The translations under genes and the position numbers were made by a program. A stretch of DNA of 64,000 nucleotides. It comes from Pseudomonadota bacterium. GTDB lineage: Bacteria > Desulfobacterota > Desulfobacteria > Desulfobacterales > RPRI01. Under the pieces are notes generated by a model. The model was given only the letters and a program-made list of their open reading frames with translations. It searched no databases and was not told where the DNA came from. Each line of letters begins with the position of its first letter. The first letter of the stretch is position 1. The stretch spans positions 1 to 64,000 of the forward strand of contig JAHIFE010000189.1 of assembly GCA_018901125.1 (NCBI GenBank), written 5' to 3'. This document shows, piece by piece, positions 1 to 9,716 of the stretch.

Positions 1-699
1 CATATCAAGAAGCCGCTTTACCTCATCTTCAAAACCAGCCTCAATCATTAAATCGACTCTTTTTTCTATTTGCCTGTAAAGGGCTTCTCTTTCAATATTA
101 AGGCCGATCTTTAAAACATTAAATCTATTTTCCAAAAAACCGTGCTTTTTTTGATGTTCCGAAATGCTTACACCTGTTGACTCAAACACTTCCAATGCTC
201 TTATTATTCTGAATGTGTCATTTTGATGTATTTTGTTTGCGGCTTCAGGATCAGATATCTTGAGTTGATCGTATAAAAATTGAGTTCCGTATTCTTTGGC
301 TTGTTTTTTAAGATGAATTTTAAAATCGCTGTCTGCCGCCGGTTTGACGTCAAATAAACCGTGAACCAGAGCTTTTATGTAAAGACCAGTTCCACCTACT
401 ATAAACGGAACCTTGTTTTCATCTTCGAGTCTGTTTATTATTTCATTTCCCATTGAGGCAAATTTTGCAGCACTGAAATCTTCATCAGGATCTATGATGT
501 CTATCATATGATGAAAGACACGTATGGTTTCCTGTTTTGTAGGTTTTGCGGTTCCGATATCTAAGTATTTATAAACCTGCATTGAATCGGCGCTTATAAT
601 TTCACCGCCGAAAATTTGGGCGGTTTCTATGCCGGCAGATGTTTTGCCAATGCCTGTAGGGCCGCAGATTACGATAATTGAGGGTTTTTTATTTATCAT
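1..699 (-). CDS. miaA: tRNA dimethylallyltransferase (partial, runs off the left edge)
   Basis: Reverse-strand translation from ATG at 699 reads MINKKPSIIVICGPTGIGKTSAGIETAQIFGGEIISADSMQVYKYLDIGTAKPT..., with a P-loop and the MiaA SADS(M)Q-YK--DIGTAKP motif. Confidence 0.93.
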   Translation of the reverse strand, partial: MINKKPSIIVICGPTGIGKTSAGIETAQIFGGEIISADSMQVYKYLDIGTAKPTKQETIRVFHHMIDIIDPDEDFSAAKFASMGNEIINRLEDENKVPFIVGGTGLYIKALVHGLFDVKPAADSDFKIHLKKQAKEYGTQFLYDQLKISDPEAANKIHQNDTFRIIRALEVFESTGVSISEHQKKHGFLENRFNVLKIGLNIEREALYRQIEKRVDLMIEAGFEDEVKRLLDM

Positions 700-707
700 A
701 TTCTTAA

Positions 708-3700
708 TCATATCATGCGCTCGATTTCTTTAAGCTTTTTATCCAGTCTTATAGAAGAGATTGGAATCGGCGTTTTTAACTCCTGGGCAAAAAGAGAAAC
801 CTTGTATTCTTCAATCAGCCAGAAGTACTCTTCCATTGCTTTTCTCTTTTCTTCCGATATGAACGGCGAAATGCTTTTAAGCAGTTTATCCAGAGAAAAG
901 GTATGTGTTTCAAGTTCCTTGGTTTTTATATTGTCTTTTTCAGGGTCAATTAAAGCTCTTTGTGCTCTGATTGATGAGGCTTTAAGATATCTGGGAAGAT
1001 GCAAAAGCCGGTCCGGCTCATATAGTTGAATAAAATTATTGGGTAATAGTCTTACAACCTCATTTTCTAGTCTGTCTACCATAGAAAAAGCTTCCCTGTT
1101 ATTATTAAGACAGCATCTTTTGCATAGATCCTGCAAAACAGATCTGGTCTCATGAAAAGCTTCTATTACCGGGGCAATGTTTTTTATTTTTTTTTGGCTG
1201 TAAGAAAATATATTTTTAAGGACGTACAAAGAATGAGTGTTAAAAGCATCATCGGTTCGTATGTCTTTATCGAAAAGATCATTTATTATGCCATTAAAAA
1301 GCATTTTATCAAAACTTTTGACTCCGCCAAAAAAAACGGTAAATTTATGAAGTTCACCGGGAAGTGAAATCTGTTTTTTTATATGCTTTATGTCTTTGTC
1401 AAAAGATATTAAGAAAAGAGCGATAGTACCATCCCTGTGCGATATCTGAGCCGTTTTTTCGGATTCAAAAATTCTCAGATTCACGCAAGCTTCATCTTTT
1501 TCAAGAGCCGGAAAATATATCCTACTGGTGTTTTCATCTTCCTTTATTACTATCTGTTTTGCAATATCTCCGAAATCCCATTTTAAAATACCTGTTTTTT
1601 CGTACTTTCTTTTAACTGATGCAAGCCTTTTATTATCAAGCGGCTTTGAAAAATCTTTTAATAAAATATTTTTATCTTTTCCTGCAAAGATCTCTTTCCC
1701 CTTGGCATCCGTTATCGAAAAGCGCATTTTGAGATGCTCAGGCAATGCGTCATACGACCATGCACTTGCAGGAATATCAATCCCGAAATTATAAAAAATA
1801 AAGTTTGAAAGCTCGGTTGCAAGCGCAGCTTTTCCTCTTGGCATTTTTTCTGTGATAGTATCCACCACTTTGGAAAGAGGGAGCAATTTTTTTCTGTATT
1901 CTTTTGGGAGCCCTTTAATTAGAGCACTTATTTTTTCCTGCAATAGACCGGGTACAAGCCAGTCAGTTTTTTCAGGCGAAACGGATGATGAAGAAGAAAC
2001 CGGGATCTTGACGGTTATGCCGTCATCCGGTTTTCCGGGATCAAAATTATAAAGACATTTAAAAGGTTTTTCACCCAGATTTACTCTGTCCGGATAAAGA
2101 GAAAGATCTTCTTTATCAGGTGTGTAACGCATTAAATCTTCTTTTTTCATGCGAAGAGAGTTGTCGTTTCCTGAATTTTTTATATGCCTGGAAAGCGTCC
2201 GGATATCATAAACCTGAGAAAGCTCTTTTCTGTAAAACTCAAATATGGTTTCATTCCCTGCAAAAATATCTCTTTTTCTTAACCTGTTTTCCATATCCAG
2301 AACTTCTTTTATTACTTTTTTATTATGCTCCATGAAAGGTAATAAGGTGTCAATATCTTCTTCGACAAGAGCGCATCTTATGAAAATATCCGATGCTTCT
2401 TCCGGGTTTATTCTTCCGTAAGATACCGATCTACCGGAAACGATTACAAGTCCGTATAAATTTGCTTTTTCAAGAGCCACAACTTCTCCGCGTTTTCTGT
2501 CCCAGTGCGGTTCATAATAGGAATATTTGCACTGCTCTTTTCCAATTTCTTCTATCCAGGCGCTTTCGATATTTGCGACAGTTCTTGCAAACAAGCGCGA
2601 TGTTTCAACCATTTCGGCAGATACTATCCATGTGCCGGGGTTTTTGAATAATCCTGAGCCGGGAAAAATCATAACGGATTTTTCTCTTGTTGCAGAAAAA
2701 ATATTCTTCTCTTTTTTTACGGCAATATTTGATAAAAAGCCGCTAAGTATCGATTTGTGAATGGCAGTATAAAGCGGGCTGAATTTATTGTCTGATTTAT
2801 CTGCACTGCTTAAAGCTCTCACATATTCCGGCTTCCGGCTTTTCATGCCGGTTTCAACTAAGATATTTGTTATTTGTGTATATATGTCGCGCCACTCTTT
2901 CATCCTTTTAAAAGATAAAAAGTTAGCCTTGCAGAACTTTCTTGCACCGGAAGTAGTAGCGGAAACCGCATTGTATTTATTCCATATGTTAAGAAGAGTA
3001 ATAAAATCGGAAAGCGGGTCTGAAAAAACCTTGTGAGCTCTGTCCGCTTCTTCTGTTTTATCAGCAGGCCTTTGCCTTGGGTCCTGAGAGCTTATGGCTG
3101 AAGCAATCACTGTCATTTCTTCAAGACACCCTTTGCCCGGGGCTTCAATTAACATTCTTGAAAGCCTGGGATCTATTGGAAGTGACGCCATAAGCTTGCC
3201 GGTTGGTGTTAAACCATAGAGGGCTTTATTGCCTGTTTCCTGTTTTATCGCTCCCAGCTCTAAAAGAATATCATATCCGTCCTTGATACTTTTTGGTGAA
3301 GGCCTGTCTATGAAAGGAAAGGAAGCAATGTTGCCAAGCTTTAAAGCAATCATTCTCAATACAACTTCGGCAAGATTCGATCTTAAAATTTCAGGCAAAG
3401 TATAAAGAGACCGGGCTTCATAATTTTCTTTAGTATAAAGGCGTACACAGATGCCGTTTTCCACTCTTCCGCATCTGCCTTTTCGCTGGTCTGCGCTGCT
3501 TTTTGAAACAGGAAGCACCGGAAGAGCAGTTGAACGGGATCTTGGAGTATAATGCGGAATGCGCGCAAGACCCGTGTCTATCACATATTTTATGCCCGGA
3601 ATAGTAATTGATGTTTCTGCGATATTGGTTGATATGATAATTTTTCTTGATGAGAGAGGGAAAAATACCTTTTTTTGTTCAGAAGCTGGAAGCCTTGCAA

Positions 3701-4721
3701 AAAGAGGTATTATCTCTACCGATCTGTATTTTCTTCCTTCAAGAGTTTCGGTTGCTTCCCTGATATCCTGCTCTGTGGGCATGAATATAAGTATATCACC
3801 GTAAGGATTTTCTTTAATTATGTTATCCACAGCTTCTGCCGCTAAATCCGGATAGCTTTTGTCATCATTTTTTTCAGGATCAGGTTCAGCAGAAAGGTAG
3901 CGTATATCAACAGGAAACATCCTGCCTGAGACCTCGATTACCGGAGCGTTATCAAAGGCTTTGGAAAATTTATCAGTATCAATTGTTGCTGAAGTTATAA
4001 TAAGTTTTAAGTCTTTTCTTTTTTTCAGAAGAGTCTTAAGAACTCCCAATATGAAATCAATATTAAGACTTCTTTCATGCGCCTCATCAACAATTATGGT
4101 GTCATATTCATTAAGATATGGATCGTTATTGGCTTCTGCCAGCAAAATGCCGTCGGTCATTATTTTTATATATGAGTCTTTATCCGTTTTATCGTCAAAA
4201 CGGATCTTGTAGCCGACAGCTTTTCCTGTTTCCTCCCCAAGCTCGTAGGCTATACGGGCGCAAACGGTAATAGCTGCAATTCTTCTGGGCTGGGTGCAGC
4301 CTATTTTACCAAAAATTCCCCTTCCTGCGGCAAGGCAGAATTTCGGCAACTGAGTGGTTTTGCCTGATCCGGTTTCACCAGAAATAATAACAACCTGATT
4401 TTTAACAATTGCATCTATGATTTCATCTTTTTTGGCTGTTATGGGAAGTGCGGGATCAAAATCAAATTTGGGTATATTATTTCTTCTTAACGCTTGTTCA
4501 TGAATGGAAGCATCAAGTTTTTTAGTAATATCAGAAAGCAGCTTTTCAATTTCATGGGCGGCAAGATTTTTTGAAGAGACATTTTTCAGCTTTGTGATTT
4601 CCCGGTAAAGAGCCGGCCTGTCGGCCCGCATGGCTTTGTTAATCCGGCGTTCAATTTTTTTAATTAATAAATCTTGTTGTTTCATATGCTGTAAGTTTAA
4701 ATGCTCCGATTGAGTTCTCAC
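708..4721 (-). CDS. hrpA: ATP-dependent RNA helicase HrpA (DEAH box)
   Basis: 1337 aa; GETGSGKTTQLPKF, DEAHERS, SATID and QRKGRCGR motifs; HrpA-like length and C-terminal region. Confidence 0.95.
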   Translation of the reverse strand: MRTQSEHLNLQHMKQQDLLIKKIERRINKAMRADRPALYREITKLKNVSSKNLAAHEIEKLLSDITKKLDASIHEQALRRNNIPKFDFDPALPITAKKDEIIDAIVKNQVVIISGETGSGKTTQLPKFCLAAGRGIFGKIGCTQPRRIAAITVCARIAYELGEETGKAVGYKIRFDDKTDKDSYIKIMTDGILLAEANNDPYLNEYDTIIVDEAHERSLNIDFILGVLKTLLKKRKDLKLIITSATIDTDKFSKAFDNAPVIEVSGRMFPVDIRYLSAEPDPEKNDDKSYPDLAAEAVDNIIKENPYGDILIFMPTEQDIREATETLEGRKYRSVEIIPLFARLPASEQKKVFFPLSSRKIIISTNIAETSITIPGIKYVIDTGLARIPHYTPRSRSTALPVLPVSKSSADQRKGRCGRVENGICVRLYTKENYEARSLYTLPEILRSNLAEVVLRMIALKLGNIASFPFIDRPSPKSIKDGYDILLELGAIKQETGNKALYGLTPTGKLMASLPIDPRLSRMLIEAPGKGCLEEMTVIASAISSQDPRQRPADKTEEADRAHKVFSDPLSDFITLLNIWNKYNAVSATTSGARKFCKANFLSFKRMKEWRDIYTQITNILVETGMKSRKPEYVRALSSADKSDNKFSPLYTAIHKSILSGFLSNIAVKKEKNIFSATREKSVMIFPGSGLFKNPGTWIVSAEMVETSRLFARTVANIESAWIEEIGKEQCKYSYYEPHWDRKRGEVVALEKANLYGLVIVSGRSVSYGRINPEEASDIFIRCALVEEDIDTLLPFMEHNKKVIKEVLDMENRLRKRDIFAGNETIFEFYRKELSQVYDIRTLSRHIKNSGNDNSLRMKKEDLMRYTPDKEDLSLYPDRVNLGEKPFKCLYNFDPGKPDDGITVKIPVSSSSSVSPEKTDWLVPGLLQEKISALIKGLPKEYRKKLLPLSKVVDTITEKMPRGKAALATELSNFIFYNFGIDIPASAWSYDALPEHLKMRFSITDAKGKEIFAGKDKNILLKDFSKPLDNKRLASVKRKYEKTGILKWDFGDIAKQIVIKEDENTSRIYFPALEKDEACVNLRIFESEKTAQISHRDGTIALFLISFDKDIKHIKKQISLPGELHKFTVFFGGVKSFDKMLFNGIINDLFDKDIRTDDAFNTHSLYVLKNIFSYSQKKIKNIAPVIEAFHETRSVLQDLCKRCCLNNNREAFSMVDRLENEVVRLLPNNFIQLYEPDRLLHLPRYLKASSIRAQRALIDPEKDNIKTKELETHTFSLDKLLKSISPFISEEKRKAMEEYFWLIEEYKVSLFAQELKTPIPISSIRLDKKLKEIERMI

Positions 4722-5390
4722 CGTCCCGTTATAAGATATTTTGTTTTTTTATCATATTTTTGCTAAAAATCCCATACAAGATAAGCTTATTAATAAGAGC
4801 GCTACCCGAATCAGTTAAAGATATTGTTATTACTGATATAAATTGTATTCTTGCTCAATCCTTTTTTGTAGCTTGGTCTTTTTGGGCCTTTGCTCACCGG
4901 ACACCCCGCTCTCTTATTTTTCTCGTTTGTATAGCACCCGTTTAAATTAAACCATATCACAACAGCTCATTTCCCGAGAATTGCGTCAAACATAGTCAAA
5001 ACGGTAACCTAAAAGGCTGTATAGTATTTAACAGTTAACTGCCAAGAAAAGTAATTGGATATTGAATAGGTTAGACAATGCCAATAATATCAAATATATG
5101 TTGACCATATAATCTAAATGCAATATTGACAGTATAAGAATATCCCGGTATTGAAAGGAAACTGTCCTATATAATGTTAGCTTGAGAGGGATACAATGAC
5201 CATTATAACCCCGGAAGAACTACAAAAACCACGTACAGCAGCGCAGTTGCTACCGTGGGTTGAACAGAAAATTCAAATGGCTTGCTGTGGTCGGCTGGTC
5301 GAAGAAAACATTTGAGGAATTCGATCTTGGACTGGCAGGAAGCTAACAAATCAATGGATAAAGAACAAAAAAACAGTTGAATACTGGTCA

Positions 5391-5591
5391 GTGGCTTCCA
5401 AACAGGATTTTGAAACCGCAGTAATTTCTTCACAGTTCGGGCAAGATAGTATAAAAGAAATGATGTTTCTGCGTAAGGTTGCTCTTGAGATAGACTTACA
5501 CATCGAATCACTTCTCTTCTATCCTCAAGATCATGACCACCGATATAGTACACTTGCCCAGGAAGTTAAAAAGTACGGCGTGCTCATTTAG
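5391..5591 (+). pseudogene. C-terminal remnant of an MNT-type nucleotidyltransferase-domain protein
   Basis: The frame reads TVEYWSVASKQDFETAVISSQFGQDSIKEMMFLRKVALEIDLHIESLLFYPQDHDHRYSTLAQEVKKYGVLI, like the C-terminal half of small MNT nucleotidyltransferases. No GSxxxG/DxD catalytic N-terminus precedes it in frame. Confidence 0.5.
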
Positions 5592-5720
5592 CATATTAAA
5601 TAGCCTCTTTTTATCAAATGGGGTTTATGGAAAATGCACCGTTATGATATTAGGAGGCTATTTTTTTATCTGCACGATAAGATAATATGATCAGTCCGGA
5701 ATCAATTTAAGGAGAATCAG

Positions 5721-6839
5721 TTGAAAAGCACTATTGAAAACAGAATCCTTCGTATAAAAGAAATCATTTCCGAAAAAAACCTTGATACGCTCATGGTAAT
5801 GGTTGATGAAAACCGTAGATATTTAAGTGGATTTAAAGGTCATGATACCCAGTTTGACGAATCTGCAGGGGTTCTGTTTATTTCCAAAGCAGGCCTTATT
5901 CTTGCTACTGACTCCCGTTATGAAGAGCAGGCTGTACGGGAGTCGGGACATATTTACGAAATAGTCTGTTATAAAGAAGGGCTGGCCAGGCAACTGCCTG
6001 CAATTCTGGAAAAACTTTGTACGAAAAGGCTCGGATTTGAAAGCGTTAGGTTATCATGCCTTGATCACAGAAAAATATCTGAAGAGATAAAATCAAGCGG
6101 TCTTGAAGTCGAACTGGTGGAAACAGAAAATGTTGTTGAAACATTGCGTGTAATAAAAGATGAAGAAGAGATCGAATTAATACAAAAAGCTTTGCTTATA
6201 GCTGAAACGGCTTTTATACAAATACAGGATTCAATCAGGCCCGGAATTACGGAGAAAGAGGCTGCCTGGCTTATTGAAAAAGCAATGCACGAGGCCGGAG
6301 CAGATGGTTTGTCTTTTCCTACTATTGTTGCATCAGGGCCAAACAGCGCACTTCCTCATGCGATTCCTTCAGATCGCGCATTTAAAGAAAACGAGCCTAT
6401 ACTTTTTGACTGGGGTGCAGTGTTAAACGGATATTTTTCCGATATTTCAAGAACTATCGTTATCGGAAAGCCGGATGATTATTTTATAAGGGCATATAAA
6501 ACAGTACTTGATGCCCAGTCTCTTGCAGTAAATGCGATAGCGCCGGGAGTAAATTCAAAATCTGTTGATGAAGCGGCCCGCAAACATATTGACAGCATGG
6601 AATTTAGTGGAAAATTTATCCACGGTCTTGGACATGGGACAGGCCTTTCGGTGCATGAGGATCCCAGAGTTGGCCCACTTAGTAGGGGTACGGTTCTTGA
6701 GTCTCAAATGGTGTTTACTATTGAACCCGGAATTTATATTCCGGGCTGGGGTGGTATAAGACTTGAAAATATGGTAGTTGTAAGAGAAGGCGGGGCAGAG
6801 GTTCTAAACAAGCTCGAACAAAACATTTTTTATAAATAA
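5721..6839 (+). CDS. M24 family aminopeptidase (Xaa-Pro peptidase)
   Basis: 372 aa, TTG start with AGGAGA upstream; creatinase-type N-domain and M24 metal-binding motifs (FDWGAVLNGYFSDISRT, GLGHGTGLSVHEDP, FTIEPGIY). Confidence 0.93.
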   Translation: MKSTIENRILRIKEIISEKNLDTLMVMVDENRRYLSGFKGHDTQFDESAGVLFISKAGLILATDSRYEEQAVRESGHIYEIVCYKEGLARQLPAILEKLCTKRLGFESVRLSCLDHRKISEEIKSSGLEVELVETENVVETLRVIKDEEEIELIQKALLIAETAFIQIQDSIRPGITEKEAAWLIEKAMHEAGADGLSFPTIVASGPNSALPHAIPSDRAFKENEPILFDWGAVLNGYFSDISRTIVIGKPDDYFIRAYKTVLDAQSLAVNAIAPGVNSKSVDEAARKHIDSMEFSGKFIHGLGHGTGLSVHEDPRVGPLSRGTVLESQMVFTIEPGIYIPGWGGIRLENMVVVREGGAEVLNKLEQNIFYK

Positions 6840-6855
6840 CTGGCTCATAAGGTTA

Positions 6856-7758
6856 ATGCGGATGCCTTCAATAGATTCTCTTGTTGATCAATATCTTAAT
6901 TATCTTGTCGTAGAAAAAGGACTTTCAAAGAAAACTCTTGAGTCTTATGGAAGCGATATCGCAACTTATATTGAATTTTTAGGCAAAAAGGGGATTAAAG
7001 AGATTTCGGAGGCTGACACACCAACAATTCTTATGCATATTATCGCATTAAGAGATGAAGGGCTGAAAGCAAGATCAAGGGCAAGGCATTTAGTGACATT
7101 AAGGGGGTTTTATAAATTTCTTGTACGGGAAAAGTTTATTACCAGTGATCCTACAGGAGTTATCGATCTTCCCAAAAGCGGTTTCTATCTTCCGAATGTA
7201 TTGACACAGGATGAAGTTAAATCTCTTTTATCTGTTCCGGATGTCAGTAAACCGGCCGGATTAAGAGATTCTGCAATGATTGAGCTTTTATATGCTGCCG
7301 GTCTCAGGGTTTCGGAACTTGTCGGTCTCAAGCTTTTTGATGTCAATATGGATGCATGCTTTGTCAGGGTTTTCGGTAAAGGTTCAAAAGAAAGAATAGT
7401 TCCTATCGGAACTTATGCAAAAGAGAAGATAAGTGAATACATTAATACTGCAAGACCTATTATTTTAAAAAACAATATGAGCAATTTTCTGTTTGTTGGA
7501 AGAGGGGGGAAACCTTTGACCCGTCAGGGTTTCTGGAAAATTATTAAACGATATTCAGTTCTTGGAAAAATAACAAAAAAGATAACACCTCACAGCTTAA
7601 GGCATTCTTTTGCGACTCATCTTCTGGAAGGCGGCGCTGATTTAAGATCGGTTCAGTTAATGCTGGGACATGTTGATATTTCAACAACTCAGATATATAC
7701 ACATGTTGTGCGGGATCATTTACAGAAAATACATAGTAAATACCATCCCAGAGGGTGA
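6856..7758 (+). CDS. xerD: tyrosine recombinase XerD
   Basis: 300 aa; N-terminal SAM-like domain; catalytic R (AAGLRVSEL), HSLRHSFATHLLEGG, LGH and Y (TQIYTHV). Confidence 0.9.
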   Translation: MRMPSIDSLVDQYLNYLVVEKGLSKKTLESYGSDIATYIEFLGKKGIKEISEADTPTILMHIIALRDEGLKARSRARHLVTLRGFYKFLVREKFITSDPTGVIDLPKSGFYLPNVLTQDEVKSLLSVPDVSKPAGLRDSAMIELLYAAGLRVSELVGLKLFDVNMDACFVRVFGKGSKERIVPIGTYAKEKISEYINTARPIILKNNMSNFLFVGRGGKPLTRQGFWKIIKRYSVLGKITKKITPHSLRHSFATHLLEGGADLRSVQLMLGHVDISTTQIYTHVVRDHLQKIHSKYHPRG

Positions 7759-7761
7759 GGT

Positions 7762-7815
7762 GGGAGTCGGGGATCAGGGATCAGGTGTCAGGGAGCAGGG
7801 AGCAGGGGATCGGGG
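7762..7815 (+). repeat. degenerate G-rich heptamer tandem repeat (GGGATCA/GGGAGCA) with a G-quadruplex motif
   Basis: Sequence shows ggggatcagggatcaggtgtcagggagcagggagcaggggatcgggg; 7791-7815 is GGG-N4-GGG-N4-GGGG-N3-GGGG. Confidence 0.7.
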
Positions 7816-7881
7816 AAAGATGGTTCATGAGTTGGTAGGTTCTGTGAAGGTGATGAGGGATTAATAGAAAAGGAAAATATA

Positions 7882-8376
7882 ATGTCTTCTTTTACTCATA
7901 TTGATAAAAACGGGAATGTGCGCATGGTTGATGTTACGGAGAAAAAACCAACTGACCGGAGCGCAATCGCAAGCGGTGTTGTTTCCATGAAACAAGATAC
8001 CCTTATTATGATAATGAATAAAAAGGTTAAAAAAGGAAATGTTCTTGAAACTGCCAGGATAGCAGGAATAATGGCTGCCAAAAAAACTTCAGATCTGATA
8101 CCGATGTGTCATCCTTTAAATTTAACTCATGTTGCTGTGGATTTTTATCCTGATGAAACTACAAGTACCATAAGAATAGAGTCTTCCGTCAGGATCTTTA
8201 GTCAGACAGGCGTTGAAATGGAGGCTTTGACCGCTGTTTCCATTGCGGCCTTGACAATATATGATATGTGTAAATCCTATGACAGGGAAATGACTATCTC
8301 GGATATATGCCTTCTTGAAAAACAGGGAGGCAAAAGCGGAAAATTTTCAAGAGAAAAATTAACTTCATCACGATAA
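7882..8376 (+). CDS. moaC: cyclic pyranopterin monophosphate synthase MoaC
   Basis: 164 aa; ...MVDVTEK...AAKKTSDLIPMCHPLNLTHV...GVEMEALTAVSIAALTIYDMCKS... is MoaC. Confidence 0.95.
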   Translation: MSSFTHIDKNGNVRMVDVTEKKPTDRSAIASGVVSMKQDTLIMIMNKKVKKGNVLETARIAGIMAAKKTSDLIPMCHPLNLTHVAVDFYPDETTSTIRIESSVRIFSQTGVEMEALTAVSIAALTIYDMCKSYDREMTISDICLLEKQGGKSGKFSREKLTSSR

Positions 8377-8381
8377 ACTAT

Positions 8382-9632
8382 ATGAATCGAGCAATGCAAA
8401 AAAAAATAAAAACATTATTGGGTATTTTCTTTTTGGTATCGGTTTTGGTTTCGGTTTTTGCAGGATGCGCCAAGATTATATTAAAACCGGGTGTAAAACC
8501 ATCAGCGATAATAAAGCTATCTTCATCAAGCTATCCGGATTTTACAGATGATATGAATTATGAAAATCTGGATGAAAGTATAAAACAAAGTCTTTCATAT
8601 CTTTTTAAAAGGCCTGCCAGTTCAAAATTCAAGTTTGGTGATGATATTTATACTACTTCGCAAATGATAAAATCTTTAGAAGCGTTTCAAAAATTTATCG
8701 TAAGCAGACCTTCAGCGGATGAATTAAGAAAATATATCAATACAAATTACTATGTATATAAATCAGCAGGAAGCAATAGAAAAGAGGAAGTTCTTTTTAC
8801 AGGATATTATGAGCCTGAGCTTGATGGAAGTCTTTTCAAAAGCGATATTTATAAGTATCCGGTTTACGGGATACCAGCCGATCTTGTATCTATGGATCTT
8901 TCATTATTTTCGCCAAAGTACCAGGGAGAAAAAATAACAGGACGGTACACGGGACAAAGAGTTGTTCCCTATTATGAGCGCAGGGAAATCGAAGCAGGAG
9001 CAATTGCTGATAACGAGGCTTATATTATTGCATGGGTGAAAGATCCGGTAGGTCTTTTTTTCCTTCAGATCCAGGGATCAGGAAAGATTAATCTTGATAA
9101 CGGAGAAACTGTAAATGTTCATTATCATGCTTCAAATGGGCATCCATATAAAAGCATAGGGGCTTTATTAATTCAGAAAGATATTATTGAGCGTTCAAAA
9201 ATGTCGATGCAAAGTATCCGTGAGTATTTAAATTCCAACCCGGAAAAAATGCAGGAAATTTTAAATCATAACCCAAGCTATGTTTTTTTTAAAACCGAAC
9301 AAGACGGACCTTTTGGATGTCTTGAAGTAAAACTTACGCCACAAAGATCAATAGCATTGGACAGAAGAATATTCCCCTTATCAGGTCTTGTCTATATTGA
9401 GACATTAAAGCCTGATGTAGATGAAAACGGAGAAATTCTTGGGTGGTCAAAATGCTATAAATTTGTGTTAGCACAGGATACCGGAGGCGCAATCCGCGGC
9501 CCCGGCCGGGCCGATCTTTTCTGGGGAAACGGGAAATATGCTGAAACAGCAGCGGGCAACATGCAACATAAGGGAAGCTTTTATTTTCTTATGTTAAAGT
9601 CTAATGTAGAAACAACTCAAAAGTCAAAATAA
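8382..9632 (+). CDS. mltA: membrane-bound lytic murein transglycosylase A (MltA, 3D domain)
   Basis: Signal/lipobox-like start (VSVFAGCAK); FTGYYEPELDGS; C-terminal AQDTGGAIRGPGRADLFWGNG 3D domain. Confidence 0.9.
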   Translation: MNRAMQKKIKTLLGIFFLVSVLVSVFAGCAKIILKPGVKPSAIIKLSSSSYPDFTDDMNYENLDESIKQSLSYLFKRPASSKFKFGDDIYTTSQMIKSLEAFQKFIVSRPSADELRKYINTNYYVYKSAGSNRKEEVLFTGYYEPELDGSLFKSDIYKYPVYGIPADLVSMDLSLFSPKYQGEKITGRYTGQRVVPYYERREIEAGAIADNEAYIIAWVKDPVGLFFLQIQGSGKINLDNGETVNVHYHASNGHPYKSIGALLIQKDIIERSKMSMQSIREYLNSNPEKMQEILNHNPSYVFFKTEQDGPFGCLEVKLTPQRSIALDRRIFPLSGLVYIETLKPDVDENGEILGWSKCYKFVLAQDTGGAIRGPGRADLFWGNGKYAETAAGNMQHKGSFYFLMLKSNVETTQKSK

Positions 9633-9716
9633 GTTTATAAAAAAATCAAGTCATGGAAAACAAGAGCTGCCTTCCGCTATCCGGATATGGCAAGTAATGG
9701 TTATTGCAAAGCTTTC

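Noticed and set aside
6841-6848. ACTGGCTC resembling the MITE terminus after the M24 peptidase
   Set aside because: Only ~8 bp match, no second TIR nearby.
6856-7758. Could the tyrosine recombinase be an integron integrase linked to the attC-like sites?
   Set aside because: It reads as standard XerD length and motifs, no IntI-specific insertion was evident, and it lies 6 kb away among housekeeping genes.
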